From an uncultured Prevotella sp. (GTDB lineage Bacteria > Bacteroidota > Bacteroidia > Bacteroidales > Bacteroidaceae), in contig USEC01000009.1 in assembly GCA_900553595.1 (NCBI GenBank), forward strand, positions 1 to 62,538: DNA of 62,538 bases. Direction: 5' to 3'. The translations under genes and the position numbers were made by a program. Positions 59,026-62,538 of this stretch are shown piece after piece. Every line of letters starts with the position of its first letter. The stretch's first letter is position 1. The notes under the pieces are model-generated. The model worked only from the letters and a program-made list of their open reading frames with translations, had not been told where the DNA came from and made no database searches.

Positions 59026-61155
59026 TTATTTTATGTATTTGCGTCCGTTTATGATGTAAACACCTTTCTTCAAGGAACTTAGGTCGGTAGTTCCGAGGCA
59101 GGTGCCGTTGATGGAGTAGATGCGGTTGTCGTTCTTTCTGGTGTCGCATCTTGGCATGTCGTTGATGCCGTTTGTCTCGTCTGGGACAACGACCTTGACT
59201 TCATCAAGGAACAGACGACCGGCACTCACAAACTGGAGTCGGCCGGTTCCGATGCCCTCGAAGTCGGTGCTGAATGTATTCCACTTGCCTTCCTCCATTG
59301 TGAACGACTTCAGCAAATTGTTGTCATATATTACATTTACCACTTTTGCGTCGCCGATCCATGGCGCAGCCATGAAGGTAAGGCGTGCCTTGCCGTTTGC
59401 ATGGAATGTCGGTGAATAGACTACGCTTTCCCATCCGGCAGAACCGAACTTCGCACAGCGGTCGGCTCCCTTGCAGGTGCGGCTTGTCCAGCCTGTAATG
59501 TCGGGGTTGAAGGTGGAGGTGGCGATGTTGCCGTTCCATTTGCCGTCGTTTCCTCCCGTGCCGTTGCAGTTGTCGAATGTCTCGTTCAGAAGCACCGTTC
59601 CTGCCGTCGGGGGTTGCCATGCGTTGCTCTCCTTGCAAAAACGGAATGACATTGTGCCGTCGCCGTTGTGTCGTATGTCCAGGAGTTTCTTGTTCATGAA
59701 CTTTGTTCCGTCGGTGTTGTCGTTGAAAAGGGTGGCTGACGGGTAGGAGGTGTTGGTCAGACTGTCGTTGCCCTCGTATGGGAATACATCGTATGCCGCC
59801 TGGTAATAAGTCCATCCGTTTTCGTCGGCAAAGGCTTTTCCGGCGTGGATAGGGGAGTAACGCTGATGGTTCGCATCGTTGTTCACGATGTTTTTGTTCC
59901 ATGCGCTCTGGTCGTAGTCGATGTGTGTGACAAGCAGGCCTGATCTCGGAATGAAATCATCCCATCCCGTTTTCTGACGGTTGTCGATGAAATAGAATTC
60001 ATTGTGGTTATTGTCATTATACATGATGAAGGTTTCGCCTCCGGTGCTTTGGGGCTTTATCTTCTCAATGATGGTGTCGTTGCGCAGTTCGATGGGTTCT
60101 ATCCATCCTGCAACCCACTTCTCATAACCCGTATATCCGGCGGGGCAGAACGAGTTTCCGTTATAGTTTCCTTGCGCCATCAGGTCCCATGTCTTCATGC
60201 CATAGCCATTGCCGTATGCCGTGTCATACAGGTCGGCGAAGCCAAGGCAGTGGGAAAACTCGTGGCAGATGGTGCCGATACCGCTTGTGGTTCCGTATGA
60301 ATTGAGCTCGCATGCACATGCGTAGGTGTCGATAGTTGTGCCGTCGAGAACCAGAGACTTGCCGTAATCGCCGAGACTGAGGAAGAACATGTGCGGCCAT
60401 ATAGTGTTGCTGCCGCCACCGTTTGATTCGCCTCTGCCTGCATAGATGACGAATACCTGATCTACTTCACCGTCGCCGTTCCAGTCGTAGTCGGCGAAAT
60501 TCACTTCGTCGTCGATTGCGAGACAGGCTTCGGCTATCATCGCTCCGGCACGGGCGTCATCGCTTGAACCGTCGCTATAGACGATGTTTTGTCCGTAGTA
60601 GGCGTAGTTCTTGCTTAGAGTTATGGGACCTACGACATCAAAGGTGAGATTGAAGAGTCCGTTGCTTTGGTCGCGGAAATAATCGTGGACGCTTCCACGG
60701 AACTTGTCCTCATTGAAGTTTTCGGCATTGGCCATCTTATTGTAAAAGGCGTTGTCGTATGCTTCATTGAACTTGCAGTCGGGGTATTGCACGAGAATGA
60801 TGAGTCCTTTCTTGTCACCAATGTAGCTGTTGCCGACACCGGCAACACCTTTCTTGCTTATAGGGTTGAGCCTGGCTGCGTTATGACGGCTTTGCACCAT
60901 GCGTTTCTGTTCGATTCGTGCTGATGAACGTAGCTTTTCCATATCGGCGACAGAATAGGTTCCTTCTGTATTCTGAATATAGCAAGTCCCTTTTTCATCC
61001 ATGAAATAGCGCAGATGTTCGTCTCCGCATTGTTGTACGCGTACTTCCTTGCCGTTGTCAAGGCGTATTATTGACCACAGTCCGGGTTTTGCCGGCACAG
61101 CGAATGCCATTGTAGCCACGAGCAACAGATAATACAGGAGCAGTTTTCTCTTCAT
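59026..61155 (-). CDS. M6 family metalloprotease with type IX-like C-terminus
   Basis: A 709-residue secreted protease. The signal peptide ends near residue 20. The peptidase domain (about 110-420) shows a calcium-loop-like DWNGDGEVD (224-232), FVIYAGRGESNGG, and the zinc motif HEFSH (His298, Glu299, His302) followed by GFADLYD. Residues 520-660 form a jelly-roll-like beta domain (LNETFDNCNGTGGNDGKWNG). The last 45 residues, with RIYSINGTCLGTTDL and LKKGVYIINGRKYIK, match the short C-terminal sorting domain of type IX secretion cargo. It probably acts at the cell surface. Confidence 0.87.
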   Translation of the reverse strand: MKRKLLLYYLLLVATMAFAVPAKPGLWSIIRLDNGKEVRVQQCGDEHLRYFMDEKGTCYIQNTEGTYSVADMEKLRSSARIEQKRMVQSRHNAARLNPISKKGVAGVGNSYIGDKKGLIILVQYPDCKFNEAYDNAFYNKMANAENFNEDKFRGSVHDYFRDQSNGLFNLTFDVVGPITLSKNYAYYGQNIVYSDGSSDDARAGAMIAEACLAIDDEVNFADYDWNGDGEVDQVFVIYAGRGESNGGGSNTIWPHMFFLSLGDYGKSLVLDGTTIDTYACACELNSYGTTSGIGTICHEFSHCLGFADLYDTAYGNGYGMKTWDLMAQGNYNGNSFCPAGYTGYEKWVAGWIEPIELRNDTIIEKIKPQSTGGETFIMYNDNNHNEFYFIDNRQKTGWDDFIPRSGLLVTHIDYDQSAWNKNIVNNDANHQRYSPIHAGKAFADENGWTYYQAAYDVFPYEGNDSLTNTSYPSATLFNDNTDGTKFMNKKLLDIRHNGDGTMSFRFCKESNAWQPPTAGTVLLNETFDNCNGTGGNDGKWNGNIATSTFNPDITGWTSRTCKGADRCAKFGSAGWESVVYSPTFHANGKARLTFMAAPWIGDAKVVNVIYDNNLLKSFTMEEGKWNTFSTDFEGIGTGRLQFVSAGRLFLDEVKVVVPDETNGINDMPRCDTRKNDNRIYSINGTCLGTTDLSSLKKGVYIINGRKYIK

Positions 61156-61195
61156 GATTTTTTCGAATGTTTATCAATATTATAAAAACGATTTG

Positions 61196-61203
61196 CAAAT
61201 ATA
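61196..61203 (-). promoter_or_regulatory. Probable -7 element of the M6 peptidase gene
   Basis: The minus strand reads TATATTTG (61203-61196), matching TAnnTTTG, about 40 bp before the start codon. Confidence 0.55.
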
Positions 61204-61351
61204 CGGAAAAAATGTAACATCGTTTATGCCGAAACTGAAAATCTTTTCGTGGTTGGATGTTATTTTATTTCATTGGGTTATAGCTTTGTATAAAAGCTGA
61301 TTTTGAAAGCGAATGGTGGTAACGATGAAATGATTGTGGCGGAAACAAATA

Positions 61352-61384
61352 AGCCGAGACAGATTCTTTCGAACAGTCTCGGCT
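61352..61384 (-). terminator. Terminator of the ribosomal protein operon
   Basis: AGCCGAGAC (61352-61360) pairs perfectly with GTCTCGGCT (61376-61384). It lies 30 bp behind rplI; on the minus strand the hairpin is followed by a T-rich stretch. Confidence 0.8.
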
Positions 61385-61413
61385 CGTTTGTTATTTAAAT
61401 TCGTTGCTTTCTA

Positions 61414-61932
61414 TTATTCTGCAGTTGCAGTTTCTTCCTTTGTTTCAACAGGAGCTTCTGTTGCTTCTTCAACGGGAGCAGCTACTTCTGCGTTTTCAGC
61501 TACAACAATTACAGGCACCTTAACCTCAACTTCTTTGTGGAAGTGGATGGTAGCCTCGTAGTTGCCGACCTTCTTGATGTCGTGCATTGTGATGATCTTG
61601 CGGTCGATTTCGAATCCCTTCTTCTGAAGTTCTTCAGCTACGATGTTGGCGTTTACAGATCCGTATGTTACGCCTGTTGCGCTAACCTTAGCCTCGATAA
61701 CAAGTTCTACACCGTTGAGAGATTCTGCCTTCTTCTCTGCTTCAGCCTTGAGTGCTGCAAGCTTGTGTGCCTGCTGCTTCAGATTCTCTGCAAGAACCTT
61801 CTTCGCTGATACAGAAGCGATAACACCTTTACCCGTTGGGATGAGGTAGTTACGGCCATAACCGCTCTTTACATTCACAATATCGTTCTTGTAACCCAAG
61901 CCGATAATATCTTCTTTAAGTATAATTTCCAT
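61414..61932 (-). CDS. rplI: 50S ribosomal protein L9
   Basis: A 172-residue protein with the L9 N-terminal signature ILKEDIIGLGYKNDIVNVK and GYGRNYLIPTGKGV, the long connecting helix (ENLKQQAHKLAALKAEAEKK) and the C-terminal rRNA-binding domain. Beyond the usual end near residue 148 it carries an acidic, alanine-rich tail (EEATEAPVETKEETATAE), a feature seen in many Bacteroidetes L9 proteins. Last gene of the rpsF-rpsR-rplI operon. Confidence 0.97.
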   Translation of the reverse strand: MEIILKEDIIGLGYKNDIVNVKSGYGRNYLIPTGKGVIASVSAKKVLAENLKQQAHKLAALKAEAEKKAESLNGVELVIEAKVSATGVTYGSVNANIVAEELQKKGFEIDRKIITMHDIKKVGNYEATIHFHKEVEVKVPVIVVAENAEVAAPVEEATEAPVETKEETATAE

Positions 61933-61952
61933 AATTGCGATTCCTCCTTAAA

Positions 61953-62222
61953 TTATTTCATCAAGTCTGTTACATAAGGAAGCAAGGCAATCTGACGTGC
62001 ACGCTTAACAGCCTGTGCAACGCGACGCTGATACTTCAAAGATGTGCCTGTGATACGGCGTGGAAGGATTTTACCCTGCTCGTTTAAGAACTTCTTGAGG
62101 AATTCAGGATCCTTGTAGTCAATGTACTTGATGCCGCTCTTCTTGAAACGGCAATATTTCTTCTTGCGTGTGTCCACTGAAGGTGGAGTCAAAAAGCGAA
62201 TTTCTGATTCTACTGCTGCCAT
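61953..62222 (-). CDS. rpsR: 30S ribosomal protein S18
   Basis: An 89-residue protein with KKKYCRFKKSGIKYIDYKD near residue 20 and the conserved LPRRITGTSLKYQRRVAQAV stretch that contacts S6 and 16S rRNA. It starts 2 bp after the rpsF stop and is followed by rplI after a 20-bp gap. Confidence 0.97.
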   Translation of the reverse strand: MAAVESEIRFLTPPSVDTRKKKYCRFKKSGIKYIDYKDPEFLKKFLNEQGKILPRRITGTSLKYQRRVAQAVKRARQIALLPYVTDLMK

Positions 62223-62224
62223 AA

Positions 62225-62538
62225 TTAAGCCTCCTCTGTTTTAGCGAATTTGTTACGTCTCTTCGCAGCATACTGTGCAGCATACTTGTCGAGTTTAACT
62301 GTCATGTAACGAATAACTTTCTCGTCGCGGCGATAGCCAGTTTCGAGAGTCTTAATAACTGTTGGCTCAGCCTTGAATTCCAACAGGCAATAGAATCCTG
62401 TGGACTTCTTCTGAATAGCATAAGCCATCTTCTTGAGTCCCCAAGCCTCTTCGTTCACAATCTCAGCACCATTGTCGGTGAGGAGCTTCTTGAACTTAGC
62501 GACCGTTTCCTTCATCTGTTCATCAGACAAAACGGGAG
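62225..62538 (-). CDS. rpsF: 30S ribosomal protein S6, N-terminus cut by the window edge
   Basis: The minus-strand frame is open to the window edge, and the residues PVLSDEQMKE at the edge correspond to about position 10 of a normal S6, so roughly ten residues and the leader lie outside. The visible 100 residues show the ferredoxin-like fold with EAWGLKKMAYAIQKKSTGFY and RRDEKVIRYMTVKLDKYAA. S6 pairs with S18 on the small subunit. An apparent start at 62530 (TTG) is internal. Confidence 0.95.
   Translation of the reverse strand, partial: PVLSDEQMKETVAKFKKLLTDNGAEIVNEEAWGLKKMAYAIQKKSTGFYCLLEFKAEPTVIKTLETGYRRDEKVIRYMTVKLDKYAAQYAAKRRNKFAKTEEA

Noticed and set aside
62225..62530. Complete rpsF gene starting at TTG 62530
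   Set aside because: The frame continues to the window edge with residues typical of S6 position 10, so the true start is outside.

Overview
The window comes from a Bacteroidales chromosome, most likely a gut or oral member of the Prevotellaceae (inference). The evidence is direct: promoters of the Bacteroidetes type (TTG, about 20 bp, then TAnnTTTG), weak Shine-Dalgarno sites, Bacteroidetes-restricted families (DUF5686, the AAA/PD-(D/E)XK family, FeoA-FeoB fusion, HU-LysM protein, type IX-like C-termini), and glycoside hydrolases of families 29, 123 and 10-like. Both window edges cut genes: a PD-(D/E)XK protein at the left and rpsF at the right. No tRNA, rRNA, integrase, transposase or CRISPR array was found. 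One structural RNA, RNase P RNA, lies at 50410-50803.

Layout. 1-6771: nuclease-like fragment, nitroreductase, membrane glycosyltransferase, xseAB, ilvE and a DUF975 membrane protein. 6998-9354 (minus): a four-gene lipid cluster (PgpA-like phosphatase, GtrA-like, CDP-alcohol phosphatidyltransferase, AUR1-like PAP2) that matches a bacterial inositol-lipid locus without an adjacent inositol-phosphate synthase gene. 9466-12024: an outer-membrane DUF5686 protein. 12431-17034: a two-gene restriction/methylation-like system with a helicase-methyltransferase fusion. 17218-18125 (minus): a three-gene membrane-stress-type operon. 18339-23870: SPOR lipoprotein, ruvX, def, a TPR protein and a GHL10 hydrolase, with heptamer tandem repeats just before the last three starts. 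24469-28214: divergent valS and mazG. 28361-34873: lipoprotein, rnz, a small secreted protein, an L,D-transpeptidase, an ECF sigma/anti-sigma-like/Spy-like set, truA and a DMT transporter. 34997-39709: dapA, a lone FecCD permease and a convergent feoAB fusion. 40036-44933: phytase-like esterase, ftsY, rimO, an HU protein and an HU-membrane-LysM protein. 45311-49311: serC, serA, a DUF1015 protein and a YigZ protein. 49731-50803: superoxide reductase and rnpB. 50906-58932: porin, rlmD, GH29 fucosidase, acyltransferase and GH123. 59026-62538 (minus): M6 peptidase and the rplI-rpsR-rpsF operon.

The most striking non-coding signal is a family of intergenic arrays at four places (12136, 23886, 37090, 56888). 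Each has exactly four near-palindromic 15-bp units (AAACAAGSCTTGTTT type) at an exact 22-bp period. Each lies just downstream of a gene and none lies inside a gene. Other signals worth a second look are the heptamer arrays in three consecutive leaders, a 197-bp inverted-repeat element touching the AUR1-like gene, the membrane-anchored HU-LysM protein, the helicase-methyltransferase system with no visible nuclease, and the inositol-lipid cluster.
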